From: Bacteroidota bacterium
Lineage (GTDB): Bacteria > Bacteroidota > Bacteroidia > UBA7662 > CANHCV01
NCBI GenBank assembly: GCA_947459245.1
Contig: CANHCV010000016.1
Location: 1 to 46,238 of the forward strand
Reading direction: 5' to 3'
Length of the DNA stretch: 46,238 nt
Part shown: positions 9,137-18,450 of the stretch, in pieces
Numbering within the stretch: position 1 is the first letter of the stretch
Layout: every line of letters starts with the position of its first letter
Translations under genes and position numbers: made by a program
The notes under the pieces: model-generated
Told to the model about the DNA's origin: nothing
What the model saw: only the letters and a program-made list of their open reading frames with translations
Database searches by the model: none

Positions 9137-9964
9137 TTAGCGTTGAAACGCAGCACATTTGCCGGTAAAAATGGAATAAATGAGTGTAACGCCGGCATAG
9201 TAATAGGCATCGTTAAGATTGGCCACTCCCCTCTGTTTTCCCGAAACAAATTCAGCTTGTCCAATTTCAGCCGAACGGTCGGAATATTTGATAGCTCCAC
9301 GCTGTTTTTCAATTTCGAAATTTTTTCTTCCCGGGAATGATGAACTCACATCATCCAAATAATCGGTGGTGGTATGGGTTACTCCCACTTCCAACGCCAA
9401 AGCCCAAGGACCGCCTAAGGAAGTTTTAATTCCCCCTGAAATAGGAAGGGCAACAGCAAAACGAGAATACGGTCTCAATGAGCCACTTCTAAGGAAGTTT
9501 TGACCTTCTGTTCCCTGTTCCCGTAAATCGATATCCGTATTTTGAAAAACGGCAAACGGGGAATGGTTTACCACCGAAAGACCAAGATTCAAATATGGGG
9601 TAAAACGAGCTCCCATGATTTGAGGCTTGTAGGCTCTAAAATGAAATTCAGTTGAAAAGGAAAGACGGGTTGCAACATTGGTAAAACTTAAATTCCTGCG
9701 CTCTTGCCAAGGTTGATTGCTGTTCGCATCGAAACCGGAAAGGGTGGCCCGAGAAAGTCCGGCTTTGAATCCAAAATATGGAGAGATCACTTTCTTTCCC
9801 CAAATTTCAGTGAAGTTTTGATAACCACCGAAGGAAACTTGTGGCTTTAAATCGCCTTGGTATTCTGAGGTTCCTTGAGTAAACCCAATTTCGAAAAGCT
9901 GTTTAACTTGGGAAACCGAAGAAAGAGCAGGCAATAAAAAAAAGACAACGAATAATTTTCTCAT
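9137..9964 (-). CDS. PorG/DUF6089-like outer-membrane beta-barrel protein, copy 1
   Basis: 275 residues with a signal peptide (MRKLFVVFFLLPALSSVSQ) and alternating hydrophobic/polar strands fitting a small barrel of about eight strands, with FEIGFTQGTSEYQGDLKP at the start. It ends YSIFTGKCAAFQR, a cysteine-bearing tail resembling those of DUF6089/PorG proteins. PorG is a T9SS-associated outer-membrane protein, and genes of this family sit directly upstream of uppS-bamA in many Bacteroidota, as here. A T9SS role is therefore inferred from family and position, not shown by a motif. A second, longer paralogue lies immediately upstream in the same direction. Confidence 0.7.
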   Translation of the reverse strand: MRKLFVVFFLLPALSSVSQVKQLFEIGFTQGTSEYQGDLKPQVSFGGYQNFTEIWGKKVISPYFGFKAGLSRATLSGFDANSNQPWQERRNLSFTNVATRLSFSTEFHFRAYKPQIMGARFTPYLNLGLSVVNHSPFAVFQNTDIDLREQGTEGQNFLRSGSLRPYSRFAVALPISGGIKTSLGGPWALALEVGVTHTTTDYLDDVSSSFPGRKNFEIEKQRGAIKYSDRSAEIGQAEFVSGKQRGVANLNDAYYYAGVTLIYSIFTGKCAAFQR

Positions 9965-9967
9965 AAA

Positions 9968-10834
9968 TCAACGAAAAGCAGCACAAGCATTATTAATGAT
10001 GGTATAACGAAAATGAAGGCCCATCATGACGTACCCATCTTTGTATTTTGCACTACCACGAGCAACGCCTTCATCGAAAGGCTTGATGCCTTTTTCAACC
10101 CTGCGGTCGGCCAATGCTGCCGAAATCTCACCGTAGTTTGATTTGATGGTTGGATTATCAGCATAGGTACCACTCACATCATCCAAATAATCGGTGGTGG
10201 TAAAGCGGTAGTTGAAATCCAAATCCAAACGCAAATGATCGGTGAGCGCGAAACGCAATCCAGCTCCCAAAGGAATGGCCAACGTTGTTAAGGCATAACT
10301 GTTTTTGTTCGGGTACTTGATCAGATTTTGTCCCTCGGTATTCAACGGTTGAAGTTCGTAAACGTTCCCCTTGTACTCGGTTTTCGGATTGAAGTGGAAC
10401 AAAGCCACCCCCCCAACAACGTAAGGGGTAAAGCGATACTCGTATTTATCGATGCCAAATGGACGAAAATTGTAATCGTACATGGCCGAGAACTCCAAAA
10501 TATCGGTAAAAAAGCTCAAATTTCGGTTGCGACGAGGATCGCCATTTTTTCCGCTCATGGCCCGACTATCGGCACCGGAAAGATGCCCATACGTTAGTCC
10601 GAAACGAATGGCTTTCTGATTGTCGAAGTTGTTCTTCAAATGCAATGAGCCACCGTAGCCCAAGTTGGAAACCAAATAGTTGGAATAGGCGGAAAAAGAA
10701 GATGCACTGCCATAATCCTGCATGAGATCACCGCGGTACATGGCTGCATAGGTGCCAATGCCGTATTCAATTTTTTGACCCCATGCTAAAACGGATGTAG
10801 CAAGGGTAAAAAGGCTAAGGAAGAGGGTTTTCAT
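9968..10834 (-). CDS. PorG/DUF6089-like outer-membrane beta-barrel protein, copy 2
   Basis: 288 residues from the ATG at 10834, chosen because it yields a signal peptide (MKTLFLSLFTLATSVLAWGQ); an upstream TTG adds an unlikely extension. The protein shares with copy 1 the start pattern YGIGTYAAMYRGDL, the internal TTDYLDDVSGTY (TTTDYLDDVSS in copy 1), RGSAKYKDGYVMMG and the cysteine tail NNACAAFR. The two are tandem paralogues three bases apart. The product is presumably an outer-membrane barrel. A promoter-like sequence ends five bases before the start. Confidence 0.7.
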   Translation of the reverse strand: MKTLFLSLFTLATSVLAWGQKIEYGIGTYAAMYRGDLMQDYGSASSFSAYSNYLVSNLGYGGSLHLKNNFDNQKAIRFGLTYGHLSGADSRAMSGKNGDPRRNRNLSFFTDILEFSAMYDYNFRPFGIDKYEYRFTPYVVGGVALFHFNPKTEYKGNVYELQPLNTEGQNLIKYPNKNSYALTTLAIPLGAGLRFALTDHLRLDLDFNYRFTTTDYLDDVSGTYADNPTIKSNYGEISAALADRRVEKGIKPFDEGVARGSAKYKDGYVMMGLHFRYTIINNACAAFR

Positions 10835-10839
10835 TCTCG

Positions 10840-10871
10840 TAAAAATAAGGCATTTCTTAAAATTGAGCAAA
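10840..10871 (-). promoter_or_regulatory. Possible promoter for the PorG-like/uppS/bamA genes
   Basis: On the - strand, TTTG (10871-10868) is followed after 20 bases by TATTTTTA (10847-10840), close to the Bacteroidota -33/-7 consensus TTTG and TAnnTTTG with one mismatch in the -7 box. It lies in the 55-base gap after the heptose kinase gene, the largest gap in this run of - strand genes. Confidence 0.45.
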
Positions 10872-10889
10872 TTTTAAGCTAAATTAACC

Positions 10890-11864
10890 TTAGAGAATGT
10901 TGAATTGTGTGGCTTCTTGGAAAAGTTTTTCTTTTTGAATGGGAACTACCCCCACTTCTTCGCACACCAAGCCACCCGCCAAATTGCTCAATTGGGCAAT
11001 TTTTTCGGAAGGCCAACCCAATGATAGTGCCAAGCTGGCGATGCAAATAACCGTATCTCCCGCTCCAGAAACATCAACAATTTTACGGATGTGGGCAGGA
11101 ATCAAATGCGATTCTTTGCCATCGTCCAAAAACACGCCTTTTTCACTCAGGGTGATGAACAAGCGCTCAATGCCTTGCTCCCGTCGCAAACGATCGGCCG
11201 CCATTTTTAGTCCTTCCAACGTAACCTCGGTTTGTTCCAAATGCAAGCCTTCCCGCAGTTCCTTCCAGTTCGGCTTGAACAACGAAACGCCATGAAATGC
11301 ATTGAAATTTACTTTTTTGGGATCAACCGTAGTAGGAACACCTTGCTCTTGGCAACACTTCACCAATCGCTGAATGATGCTGGGGTGCAAAACCCCTTTG
11401 TCGTAATCTTCAAAAATAACCACATCGGCCTGGGGTAACAACGCAAGAAACCGTTTTTCCAATTCCAAGGAAGTTGCCTCATCAATGGGTTGGGTTTGCT
11501 CTTCATCCAAGCGCATCAGCTGCTGCTGATTACCCATGATGCGTGTTTTTACAGTCGTAGGTCGGTTTTTCCGACGAATGATTCCATCGGTAGGCATACC
11601 GCTTTCTTGGCAAAGCCGCAAAAAGGTATCGCCCGCCTCATCCTCACCGATCACGGTGCACAAAAAAGGCGCGGCTTCCATGCTTCGAATGTTCAAAGCC
11701 ACGTTCGCCGCTCCACCCAATCGGCTCTCCTTCCCGGTGATATCCACCACAGGAACAGGAGCTTCGGGGGAAATGCGGTGAACACTGCCGTACCAATACG
11801 CATCCACCATCACGTCTCCAACGATCAGCACCTTTAACCCCGCAAACGGATTGCTCGAACTCAT
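10890..11864 (-). CDS. rfaE1: D-glycero-beta-D-manno-heptose-7-phosphate kinase (HldE kinase domain, PfkB fold)
   Basis: Phosphorylates heptose-7-phosphate at C1 for ADP-heptose, a precursor of LPS inner core. The 324-residue PfkB-family protein has VLIVGDVMVDAYWYG, SPEAPVPVV, the sugar-binding RLGGAANVALN, and the C-terminal signature DVSGAGDTVICI with the catalytic Asp. It lacks the nucleotidyltransferase domain of the bifunctional HldE of enterobacteria, so the adenylyl transfer must be done by a separate protein not visible here. It starts directly after the stop codon of the aminotransferase gene. Confidence 0.85.
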   Translation of the reverse strand: MSSSNPFAGLKVLIVGDVMVDAYWYGSVHRISPEAPVPVVDITGKESRLGGAANVALNIRSMEAAPFLCTVIGEDEAGDTFLRLCQESGMPTDGIIRRKNRPTTVKTRIMGNQQQLMRLDEEQTQPIDEATSLELEKRFLALLPQADVVIFEDYDKGVLHPSIIQRLVKCCQEQGVPTTVDPKKVNFNAFHGVSLFKPNWKELREGLHLEQTEVTLEGLKMAADRLRREQGIERLFITLSEKGVFLDDGKESHLIPAHIRKIVDVSGAGDTVICIASLALSLGWPSEKIAQLSNLAGGLVCEEVGVVPIQKEKLFQEATQFNIL

Positions 11865-13061
11865 TTACTTCAATTGAATAAGGGATTGATGAATTCGGTC
11901 AACAGCTGTTTTCAACTGTTCATCTGATGTGGCAAACGACAAACGGATGGCGCGAGGATCTCCGAAAGCTTCTCCGGTAACCGTGGCCACGTGCCCTACC
12001 TCCAACAAATACATGGCTAAATCGGTCGCATTGGAAATGCTCCAATCCTTCCAAGATTTTCCGAAATAGGAAGAAATATTGGGAAAAGCGTAAAATGCGC
12101 CTTCTGGCACATTCATTTCCACGCCTGGAATTTGCTTCAATCCGTCGATCACCAAATCCCGACGTTTTAAAAATGCGGCGCACATCGCTTGGGAAGGTTC
12201 ACGCGAACCCGTTAGCGCCGCCAAAGCCGCACGCTGGGCAATGGTATTCGCCCCCGAAGTGTACTGGCTTTGCATTTTTTCGATCGCTTTCGATAATTCG
12301 GGAGGAGCAATGGAATAACCCAACCTCCAACCCGTCATGGCGAATCCTTTCGACATTCCGTTGATGATCACCGTACGGTCTTTCATCCCTTCGCAATGGG
12401 CAATGGATGCATGTTTTCCAACAAAATTGATGAATTCATAAATCTCATCGGAAATAACGGTGATTTGAGGATGGCGACGAAATACCTCGGCAAATGCCTC
12501 CAATTCCGAGGCGGAATAAACCGTACCGGTTGGATTGCAGGGAGATGAAAACAAAAACGCTTTGGTTTTTGGGGTAATGGCTTTTTCGAGTTGTTCGGGC
12601 GTAAACTTGTAGTTGTTTTCAACGGAAGTAGAAATGCGCACCGGCACCCCTTCCGCCATTTGAACCATCAATTCATAACTCACCCAAAATGGAGCTGGAA
12701 GAATGACCTCTTCTCCCGGATTCACCAAACATAAGATGGTATTGATGACCGATTGTTTGGCGCCGGTGGCGATCACCACCTGATTGGGAGAGTAGTCCAA
12801 TCCGTTGTCGTTTTTCATTTTCCAACAAACCGCTTCTTTCAAATCGGGATAGCCGGCAACGGGCGGATAAGCGAAATATTTTTGAGAACGAATGGCCTCG
12901 ATGGCCGCTTCTTGGATGTGCACAGGTGTCTTAAAATCTGGCTCCCCAATGCTCAAACTAATCACGTCGATTCCTTGCGCTTGCAAGTCGCGCGACTTCT
13001 GGGTCATGGCAATGGTTTGGGGCTCGTTGATGCCCAAAATCCGATTTGAAATCATCGTCAT
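11865..13061 (-). CDS. PLP-dependent aminotransferase (aspartate aminotransferase class I-gamma)
   Basis: Fold-type I transaminase moving amino groups between amino acids and 2-oxo acids in the cytoplasm. The 398-residue protein shows ISLSIGEPDFKTP, YPPVAGYPDLKEAV, ATGAKQSV, PAPFWVSYELM, SSPCNPTGTVYS, ISDEIYEF, the PLP lysine in SKGFAMTGWRLGY (about residue 237), and IRLSFATSDEQL near the end with the carboxylate-binding Arg. These match the Bacteroidota and Bacillus-type aspartate aminotransferases, but the exact substrate cannot be fixed. An ATG two codons inside is an alternative start. It lies between lolA and the heptose kinase gene, all in one direction. Confidence 0.88.
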   Translation of the reverse strand: MTMISNRILGINEPQTIAMTQKSRDLQAQGIDVISLSIGEPDFKTPVHIQEAAIEAIRSQKYFAYPPVAGYPDLKEAVCWKMKNDNGLDYSPNQVVIATGAKQSVINTILCLVNPGEEVILPAPFWVSYELMVQMAEGVPVRISTSVENNYKFTPEQLEKAITPKTKAFLFSSPCNPTGTVYSASELEAFAEVFRRHPQITVISDEIYEFINFVGKHASIAHCEGMKDRTVIINGMSKGFAMTGWRLGYSIAPPELSKAIEKMQSQYTSGANTIAQRAALAALTGSREPSQAMCAAFLKRRDLVIDGLKQIPGVEMNVPEGAFYAFPNISSYFGKSWKDWSISNATDLAMYLLEVGHVATVTGEAFGDPRAIRLSFATSDEQLKTAVDRIHQSLIQLK

Positions 13062-13062
13062 A

Positions 13063-13713
13063 TCAATTGCCCAAATCGATCAGCTCAACCTTGGGGTAGT
13101 TTTTTTGATTGAATTCAAACGTTTGGTCCAGCATGTTTTGGTTCACCACCAAATTCTTCAAGGTATAGGTGTAATGGGTTCCGTTTTTCTCGAAAATTTT
13201 GGCCATGTTCACGTTGTTCGACTTTTTATCGATGTACAAACGGATTTTAGAAAAGTTCCTTTTTTTATCCAAAGGCACCAAATCAATCACAAAATTGTTC
13301 GCTTCATCCTTTAAATAATAACTATCGAAACCGGTTTCGTAAATGGTGAAGATGTTGGTGGGCGAAATATCGCCGGGTTTGGGGCGGTACTTCGATTTGG
13401 AACATTCATTCAAATCGGCCATCAAGGTCCATAAGGTGCTTCCGTTGCAGAACAACTCTTGGTTCCCCAATTTCAACCGAAACTTGTTTCCTTTCAATTT
13501 AAACGTTCCCGTCTGGGTTTCGATAACTTTTGCTTTTTGATCGGTAACCACCACTTTAACCTCTCCAGAAACCGACTTGTAGGTGCGGAATTTGGTAGAG
13601 GATCTTTTTAAAATTTCCTTGGCTTTGGCCGGATCCCCACCTTGGGCAGAAGCGCCGAAAACGAAGGCCAACAGCGCGAAGGCGAACAAAAACTTCTTCA
13701 TAAGTTTACTCAT
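13063..13713 (-). CDS. lolA: Outer-membrane lipoprotein carrier protein LolA
   Basis: Periplasmic carrier that ferries lipoproteins from the inner to the outer membrane. 216 residues with a signal peptide (KKFLFAFALLAFVFGASAQ), the LolA-like beta-sandwich start FRTYKSVSGEVKVVV, the hydrophobic-cavity strand GTFKLKGNKFRLKLGNQELF, and LWTLMADLNECSKSKY. This start gives an eight-base overlap with ftsK; the ATG at 13701, four codons in, would give a five-base gap instead. The ftsK-lolA pairing is common in Bacteroidota and supports the call. Confidence 0.85.
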   Translation of the reverse strand: MSKLMKKFLFAFALLAFVFGASAQGGDPAKAKEILKRSSTKFRTYKSVSGEVKVVVTDQKAKVIETQTGTFKLKGNKFRLKLGNQELFCNGSTLWTLMADLNECSKSKYRPKPGDISPTNIFTIYETGFDSYYLKDEANNFVIDLVPLDKKRNFSKIRLYIDKKSNNVNMAKIFEKNGTHYTYTLKNLVVNQNMLDQTFEFNQKNYPKVELIDLGN

Positions 13714-16219
13714 TTTCTTTTAAACGTTTCAAATGCTCTTCCAGTTGATTCAGGTCGGAAAACATCACCTGCCGCGCTTTCGCACCCTCAAAAGAACCAA
13801 CAATTCCAGCAGCTTCCAACTGATCGATGATTCTACCCGCGCGGTTGTACCCCAATTTAAGTTTTCTTTGCAGAAGAGAGGCGCTACCTTGCTGGAATTG
13901 AACGATAATGCGCGCAGCATCGTCGAACATCTTATCCCGCTCCGCAGGATCGAAATCGCTGATTCCAATCTCTCCATCTGGATCTTCCGGCTCGGGCAAC
14001 AAAAAGGCCGAGGTGTACCCTTTTTGCGAGCCGATAAAGTTACAAACGTTTTCCACTTCTGGCGTATCCACAAAGGCACATTGCAAACGAACCAAATCGG
14101 CCCCGTTCGAAACCAACATATCGCCTCGGCCAACCAATTGATCGGCACCGCCCTCATCCAAAATGGTCCTGGAATCGACCTTGGACGAAACACGGAAAGC
14201 GATACGACCCGGGAAGTTGGCTTTAATGGTTCCGGTAATGACGTTTACCGACGGACGTTGGGTGGCGATGATCAAGTGAATACCCACCGCACGGGCCAAT
14301 TGGGCGATCCTCGCAATGGGCGTTTCTACTTCCCGGCCCGCCGTTACAATCAAATCGGCAAATTCATCCACAACTACCACGATGTACGGTAAATAACGGT
14401 GACCGTTATCGGGATTCAACTTCCGTTCCTTGAACTTTTGGTTGTACGCCTTGATTTCTCGAACCATGGCTTTTTGCAACAATCCGTAACGCAAATCCAT
14501 CTCCACGCACAAGGCATTCAAGGTGTTTACAACTCGGGTAACATCGGTAATGATGGCTTCATCCTCATTGGGAAGCTTCGCTAAAAAGTGGCGCTCGATG
14601 GCCTGGTACAACGGCAACTCTACCCGTTTTGGATCCACCAAAACAAATTTGAGGTCGGCCGGATGTTTTTTGTAGAGGAGCGACATTAAAATGGCATTGA
14701 TCCCCACCGATTTTCCTTGACCGGTTGATCCCGCCACCAACAAGTGAGGCATTTTTGCCAAGTCAACAATGAAGTTATCGTTGGTGATGGTTTTCCCAAG
14801 TGCAATGGGCAAGGCTGCCGTACTCTCTTGGAATTTTTCCGAAGCCAGCAAGGAGCGCATGGATACGATTTCCGGATTCTTGTTCGGCACCTCAATACCT
14901 ATAGTACCTTTTCCGGGCATGGGGGCAATGATACGTATGCCCAACGCTGCCAACGACATGGCAATATCTGCCTCGAGGGATTTGATTTTGCTGATTTTCA
15001 CCCCGGGAGCCGGAACAATTTCGTACAGCGTAACCGTTGGACCCACCGTAGCTCTGATCTTGTCAATATCAATTTTGTAATGGGAAAGCGTTTCTACAAT
15101 TTGATCTTTGTTCTTTTGCAATTCCTCTTGATCGATGCGAACGCGACCGTCGCCGTGCTCCATCAACAAATCGAGAATGGGCAATTGATACGTGGGCAAA
15201 TCGGCATACGGATCGTAAGGACCGTATTTCGCCAACAGCTGGGCCGACAAATCGTCGGGATCTTCCAACTTGGGAGCCACCACAGCGGGTTCGGTCATGG
15301 GAGCAACGGGCGGTGGTGGTGGCGTTGCTTCCGGTTCGGGCATTACCACTTCGAATTCGGTATTGGAAACCGGCTCTTTTTCAACTTTGGGTGCCGCAGG
15401 TTCAAACTCAAAAGCAGTGGTTGCTTCTTGCGGCTCTTCCATAAATTCATTTCCATCTTCCACCAAAACGGGTTCTTGCGGTTCGGGTTCGGGAACGACT
15501 TGCGATTTCACTTTAGGGGCGGGTTTTGCAACCGGGGTTTCTTCTTGGAATTCGGCTTCTTCACTGGAATTGAACCACTGAGGAGTGGTGAATACCCAAT
15601 TGAAACGAATGCTTAACATGGCCAACCAAGCCACCAACCAAAATAGACCGGCTCCTACCGAACCGATGAACTCGGCAATCCAACCGCTCACATAAAACCC
15701 GAATGCTCCACCCAGAAAACTCACTTCTCCGGGTTGAAGAATACCGAATAAATAGCCCAGCGTTCCAGAAATGAAGATCATGAACGTAATGGCCGGCTCC
15801 ACCAATCGGAAAAGCTTGAACTTGGTATCAACAAACAACACCCGAACGCCAATCACAAATGCCAAATAGCTAAAACCAATCGCTGCAAGTCCAAATCCTT
15901 CTCGAACCAATAAATGAGAAATCCACGCTCCAAATCGGCCCAACCAATTGCCGGCCAAAACATCCGACTCGCCGCCGGTGAATAGGTAGGTCCACGACCC
16001 TTGACCCACGATGGCGGCGAAATCTTCCTTCCAAGTAAAGGAATACGAAATGAAACCCACCAACGACAAAACCGAAAACAACAAAAGGAATAATCCCAAT
16101 AAAATTCGGGGACGATTCCCGGTGAAATACGCCTTCAACTCGGGATCTACCGAGGTTTCGCTCTTCCCCTTTTTCTTCTTTTCCTTCGTCGAAGGTTCTT
16201 CTTTAAATGTATTGGCCAT
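13706..16219 (-). CDS. ftsK: DNA translocase FtsK/SpoIIIE
   Basis: Septal, ATP-driven DNA pump that clears the chromosome terminus at division. 837 residues from the ATG at 16219; a TTG at 16243 is in frame but has no support. Layout: cytoplasmic Lys/Glu-rich start, four membrane segments (about residues 45-210), a short acidic Pro/Glu-rich linker (to about 340), the alpha subdomain, then the motor with Walker A AGSTGQGKSVG near residue 495, Walker B VVVVDEFADLIV, and ATQRPSVNVITGTIKANFP. The C-terminal gamma winged helix (SLLQRKLKLGYNRAGRIIDQLE) should read KOPS-like sites. It heads a long set of envelope genes and is divergent from dnaK. Confidence 0.95.
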   Translation of the reverse strand: MANTFKEEPSTKEKKKKGKSETSVDPELKAYFTGNRPRILLGLFLLLFSVLSLVGFISYSFTWKEDFAAIVGQGSWTYLFTGGESDVLAGNWLGRFGAWISHLLVREGFGLAAIGFSYLAFVIGVRVLFVDTKFKLFRLVEPAITFMIFISGTLGYLFGILQPGEVSFLGGAFGFYVSGWIAEFIGSVGAGLFWLVAWLAMLSIRFNWVFTTPQWFNSSEEAEFQEETPVAKPAPKVKSQVVPEPEPQEPVLVEDGNEFMEEPQEATTAFEFEPAAPKVEKEPVSNTEFEVVMPEPEATPPPPPVAPMTEPAVVAPKLEDPDDLSAQLLAKYGPYDPYADLPTYQLPILDLLMEHGDGRVRIDQEELQKNKDQIVETLSHYKIDIDKIRATVGPTVTLYEIVPAPGVKISKIKSLEADIAMSLAALGIRIIAPMPGKGTIGIEVPNKNPEIVSMRSLLASEKFQESTAALPIALGKTITNDNFIVDLAKMPHLLVAGSTGQGKSVGINAILMSLLYKKHPADLKFVLVDPKRVELPLYQAIERHFLAKLPNEDEAIITDVTRVVNTLNALCVEMDLRYGLLQKAMVREIKAYNQKFKERKLNPDNGHRYLPYIVVVVDEFADLIVTAGREVETPIARIAQLARAVGIHLIIATQRPSVNVITGTIKANFPGRIAFRVSSKVDSRTILDEGGADQLVGRGDMLVSNGADLVRLQCAFVDTPEVENVCNFIGSQKGYTSAFLLPEPEDPDGEIGISDFDPAERDKMFDDAARIIVQFQQGSASLLQRKLKLGYNRAGRIIDQLEAAGIVGSFEGAKARQVMFSDLNQLEEHLKRLKENE

Positions 16220-16258
16220 TAAAATGGATATTATCCCACGCAAATTTTCATTTCAAAA

Positions 16259-16450
16259 TTGGGTTTTTTATGCAAAAGTTTGCCACAAACCCGACAAGGT
16301 GTACTGAATAATGAACGAAAAGCCGACAAACTGTCAGCCAATCCCGAAGTTGTGGCGGAATCGATTCAAAAATTCGAGTTGGCACAAAGTGTGAAACGAA
16401 GGGAAAACGCCGAAAGGCTATCCAAAAGAAAAAATAAACAAAAAATATGA
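16259..16450 (+). CDS. Possible small protein overlapping the dnaK start
   Basis: The frame has no ATG; the coordinates use a TTG at 16259, and the true start is uncertain. From about 16310 it reads like real protein: Lys/Glu/Arg-rich, helix-prone, with [16 protein letters not shown] and [13 protein letters not shown]. Its TGA overlaps the dnaK ATG (ATGA), a layout expected of translational coupling. I do not recognise the family. It may instead be a leader with accidental coding character or the tail of a lost gene. Only its position before a chaperone gene and its composition support it. Confidence 0.3.
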   Translation: MGFLCKSLPQTRQGVLNNERKADKLSANPEVVAESIQKFELAQSVKRRENAERLSKRKNKQKI

Positions 16451-18345
16451 GTAACAAAATTATCGGAATCGACCTTGGAACCACCAATAGCTGTGTTTCT
16501 GTTATGGAAGGAAATGAGTACGTTGTAATTCAAAATGCGGAAGGTCGCCGCACTACCCCTTCTGTCGTGGCTTTCCTCGACAATGGTGAAATTAAAGTAG
16601 GAGATCCTGCCAAACGTCAAGCCATTACCAATCCCCGCAAAACCATCGCTTCCATCAAGCGATTCATGGGCCGCAACTACAGCGAAATCAAGGGAGAATT
16701 GGGCAACACTTCTTACGAAGTGGTGAGCGGTGAAAACAACACTCCCCGCGTAAAAATCAACGACAAAATGTACACCCCTCAAGAAATTTCGGCCATGGTG
16801 CTTCAGAAAATGAAGAAAACCGCCGAAGATTACTTGGGCCACGAAGTGAACCGTGCGGTGATTACCGTTCCGGCCTACTTCAACGATGCACAGCGCCAAG
16901 CCACCAAAGAGGCCGGAGAAATTGCCGGTTTGAAAGTGGAACGCATCGTGAACGAACCTACCGCTGCCGCTTTGGCTTACGGTTTGGACAAAACCAGCCG
17001 CGACATGAAAATTGCCGTTTTCGATTTGGGCGGTGGTACGTTTGATATCTCCATCCTCGAATTGGGCGATGGCGTTTTCGAAGTGAAATCAACCAACGGA
17101 GATACCCACTTGGGCGGGGACGATTTCGATGAAGTGATCATCGAATGGTTGGCCAGCGAATTCAAATCCGAAGAAAACATCGATTTGAAGAAAGATCCCA
17201 TGGCGTTGCAACGCTTGAAAGAAGCTGCCGAAAAAGCGAAAATCGAATTGTCGTCTTCTTCGGAAACCGAAATCAATCTTCCTTATATCACTGCCGTTGA
17301 TGGAGTACCCAAACACTTGGTGAAGAAATTATCTCGTTCGAAGTTTGAGCAATTGGCCGACACTTTGGTGCAACGCACCTTGGAGCCTTGCAAAGCCGCC
17401 CTTCGCGATTCCGGTTTCAACATCAACGAAATTGACGAAGTGATTTTGGTGGGCGGTTCAACCCGTATCCCAAAAATTCAAGAAGTGGTAAAAAGCTTCT
17501 TCGGAAAAGATCCTTCCAAAGGCGTTAATCCCGACGAAGTAGTGGCCATTGGTGCTGCCATCCAAGGCGGGGTGTTAACCGGAGATGTTCAAGGTGTATT
17601 GTTGTTGGACGTAACTCCTCTTTCCTTAGGGATTGAAACCATGGGGAACGTTTTCACCAAGATCATCGAATCGAACACCACCATTCCTACTAAAAAATCC
17701 CAGGTTTTCTCAACCGCGGCCGACAATCAGCCCAGCGTAGAAATCCACGTGTTGCAGGGCGAACGCGCCATGGCATCCGATAACAAAACCATTGGTCGTT
17801 TCCACTTGAGCGATATTCCACCGGCTCAGCGCGGGGTGCCTCAAATTGAAGTAACCTTCGATATCGATGCGAACGGAATTTTGAACGTTTCTGCAAAAGA
17901 TAACGCAACCAACAAAGAACAAAAGATTCGCATTGAAGCGAGTTCAGGTTTGAGCAAGGAAGAAATTGATCGCATGAAGCAGGAAGCTGCAGCCAATGCC
18001 GATTCCGATGCCAAATTGAAGGAAGAAGCCGAAAAAATCAACCAAGCCGATTCCTTGGTTTTCCAAACGGAAAAGCAGTTGAAAGAATACGGCGAAAAGA
18101 TTTCAGACGAGTTGAAAAAGCCCATCGAGGAATCGTGCGAGCGTTTGAAGAAAGCGCATGCCGATCGCAACATGCCAGAAATTGATGCTGCGATGGCGGC
18201 ATTGAACCAAGCATGGGAAGCGGCATCCGGCGAAATGTACAAAGCAACGCAAGAGGGTGCTGCGGGCGAAGGCGCTCCCAACAACAACCCCGGCGGAAAC
18301 GGAGGAGACGAAGTAACCGACGTTGACTTTGAAGAAGTGAAATAA
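16447..18345 (+). CDS. dnaK: Chaperone protein DnaK (Hsp70)
   Basis: Cytoplasmic ATP-driven chaperone working with DnaJ and GrpE. The 632-residue protein has the ATPase start [15 protein letters not shown], the [11 protein letters not shown] and [12 protein letters not shown] motifs, [11 protein letters not shown], the interdomain linker [15 protein letters not shown], the peptide-binding beta domain and the helical lid, ending with a Gly/Asn-rich stretch and DVDFEEVK. The last residue is Lys where many relatives end EEVD. dnaJ and grpE are not adjacent, as is usual in this phylum. A strong terminator follows. A weak promoter candidate (TTTG, 19 bases, TACTGAAT) ends near 16308, which would put the small upstream frame in the leader. 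Confidence 0.98.
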   Translation: MSNKIIGIDLGTTNSCVSVMEGNEYVVIQNAEGRRTTPSVVAFLDNGEIKVGDPAKRQAITNPRKTIASIKRFMGRNYSEIKGELGNTSYEVVSGENNTPRVKINDKMYTPQEISAMVLQKMKKTAEDYLGHEVNRAVITVPAYFNDAQRQATKEAGEIAGLKVERIVNEPTAAALAYGLDKTSRDMKIAVFDLGGGTFDISILELGDGVFEVKSTNGDTHLGGDDFDEVIIEWLASEFKSEENIDLKKDPMALQRLKEAAEKAKIELSSSSETEINLPYITAVDGVPKHLVKKLSRSKFEQLADTLVQRTLEPCKAALRDSGFNINEIDEVILVGGSTRIPKIQEVVKSFFGKDPSKGVNPDEVVAIGAAIQGGVLTGDVQGVLLLDVTPLSLGIETMGNVFTKIIESNTTIPTKKSQVFSTAADNQPSVEIHVLQGERAMASDNKTIGRFHLSDIPPAQRGVPQIEVTFDIDANGILNVSAKDNATNKEQKIRIEASSGLSKEEIDRMKQEAAANADSDAKLKEEAEKINQADSLVFQTEKQLKEYGEKISDELKKPIEESCERLKKAHADRNMPEIDAAMAALNQAWEAASGEMYKATQEGAAGEGAPNNNPGGNGGDEVTDVDFEEVK

Positions 18346-18371
18346 TTTGTTTTGTTGTTTTAATAGGTTTT

Positions 18372-18400
18372 ACCCCGGGGCTTCGGCCCTGGGGTTTTTT
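18372..18400 (+). terminator. Intrinsic terminator of dnaK
   Basis: Ten-base-pair stem ACCCCGGGGC / GCCCTGGGGT (one G-T pair) closed by a TTCG tetraloop and followed by a T run. It lies 26 bases after the dnaK stop. Confidence 0.95.
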
Positions 18401-18438
18401 GTTTAACCTCCTCCCTGTAATCCCTCCCTAAAAATTCG

Positions 18439-18446
18439 TACCTTTG
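18439..18446 (+). promoter_or_regulatory. Promoter -7 box of der
   Basis: TACCTTTG matches the Bacteroidota -7 consensus TAnnTTTG exactly and ends four bases before the der ATG. No good -33 TTG is seen at the expected distance; CTG at 18415 is the nearest. The position implies transcription starting at or very near the start codon. Confidence 0.6.
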
Positions 18447-18450
18447 CAGC

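Noticed and set aside
14744-15616. 290-codon open frame on the + strand inside ftsK
   Set aside because: It is antisense to the Pro/Glu-rich linker and motor of ftsK and has a His/Phe/Arg-rich shadow composition with no recognisable domain.
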